64,000 bases of DNA. Source: Fimbriimonadaceae bacterium (GTDB taxonomy: Bacteria; Armatimonadota; Fimbriimonadia; Fimbriimonadales; Fimbriimonadaceae). The stretch lies in assembly GCA_026129685.1 (NCBI GenBank), contig JAHCHO010000002.1, forward strand, positions 434,001 through 498,000, given 5' to 3'. This document shows positions 63,806-64,000 of the stretch, piece after piece. Position 1 is the first letter of the stretch. Each line of letters starts with the position of its first letter. The notes under the pieces were generated by a model. That model was not told the origin of the DNA. It saw nothing but the letters and a program-made list of their open reading frames with translations, and made no database searches. Both the position numbers and the translations under genes were made by a program.

Positions 63806-64000
63806 TCAACTATGCATCGCCGAGCGCGGAACGAAGACGCGGCCATCCTTGAGCATCGGCGCGTCGGGCATCGGTCTCCAGACGGTTCCGACCTTGACCT
63901 TGTCCGCGCCGAGCGCGAGAGTGTGCAAGGCGCCGCCCCGGACGAAGGTCCAGGCGTCGCCGTTCGGGTCGCGGGTCACCGTGGTGCCGACCGCCGATGT
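63806..64000 (-). CDS. Partial ORF, copper-amine-oxidase N-terminal-like domain
   Basis: The 5' part is outside the window. The final 64 residues read ALHTLALGADKVKVGTVWRP then MPDAPMLKDGRVFVPRSAMH before a TGA. The KDGRVFVPRSA pattern resembles the copper amine oxidase N-terminal (PF07833-type) stalk domain of secreted bacterial proteins. It is a short match, so this is tentative. A small inverted repeat (ACCGGG / CCCGGT near 63730) follows. Confidence 0.45.
   Translation of the reverse strand, partial: TSAVGTTVTRDPNGDAWTFVRGGALHTLALGADKVKVGTVWRPMPDAPMLKDGRVFVPRSAMHS

Overview
The window is a high-GC bacterial chromosome segment, densely coded on both strands. I infer an Armatimonadota (Fimbriimonas-like) lineage, from the pseudopilin at 4644 with its [19 protein letters not shown] leader and FPVFAQAK-type continuation, the small lipoprotein that follows it, and the many leaderless genes. 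In those genes a -10 box (TAGAAT, TACAAT, CATAAT, TAGACT) lies only 6-10 bases before an ATG or GTG. No phage, insertion sequence or CRISPR array was seen. The phylum call is an inference and rests on no marker gene.

Layout. 1-5.8 kb: a partial GH78 rhamnosidase, a GH2 beta-galactosidase, a pseudopilin-like protein and a lipoprotein. 5.8-12.6 kb: a secreted STN-like protein, DedA, and a leftward iorA-iorB-xylA group. 12.7-16 kb: a GAF sensor divergent from a Y-family polymerase. 16.0-21.25 kb: the most interesting locus. A SAM-I/IV-like riboswitch with an intrinsic terminator leads an overlapping gene string: a 33-residue ORF, a MoxR ATPase, an unknown 150-aa protein, an HExxH/VWA protein, a divergent MetK and a broken membrane protein. 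21.3-25.3 kb: a tricorn-type protease and an SGNH hydrolase. 25.3-31.4 kb: a leftward run of a large glycosidase, fabI, a formiminotransferase domain, purK and a membrane protein. The glycosidase and FabI share one frame with no stop codon between them.

31.5-37.7 kb: a VapBC pair, a lipoprotein, a Tat-signal protein, an amidase, a PD-(D/E)XK protein, a DUF885 peptidase and a lipoprotein. 37.7-38.07 kb: a non-coding stretch with strong hairpins. 38.1-42.5 kb: a Spy-like protein, a cupin, and a RecQ-PRTase/DprA-like pair of PsyrTA/RqlHI type followed by an orphan Phd-like antitoxin. 42.5-45.1 kb: araA, a repeat-rich gap with a gene remnant, and a P-loop kinase.

45.2-64 kb: mostly housekeeping genes. 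These are MutL-like ATPase, PepF, GuaB, a YprB-type nuclease, an ECF sigma factor, FolE2, PspA, a Kef-type antiporter, an M42 peptidase, tRNA-Trp, lumazine synthase, a CoA-transferase, a lipoprotein glycosidase, an SGNH hydrolase and MntH behind a palindromic operator. A partial copper-amine-oxidase-N-like ORF runs off the right edge. Plant-polysaccharide use is a recurring theme (rhamnosidase, beta-galactosidase, xylose and arabinose isomerases, further glycosidases), but these genes are scattered and do not form one locus.
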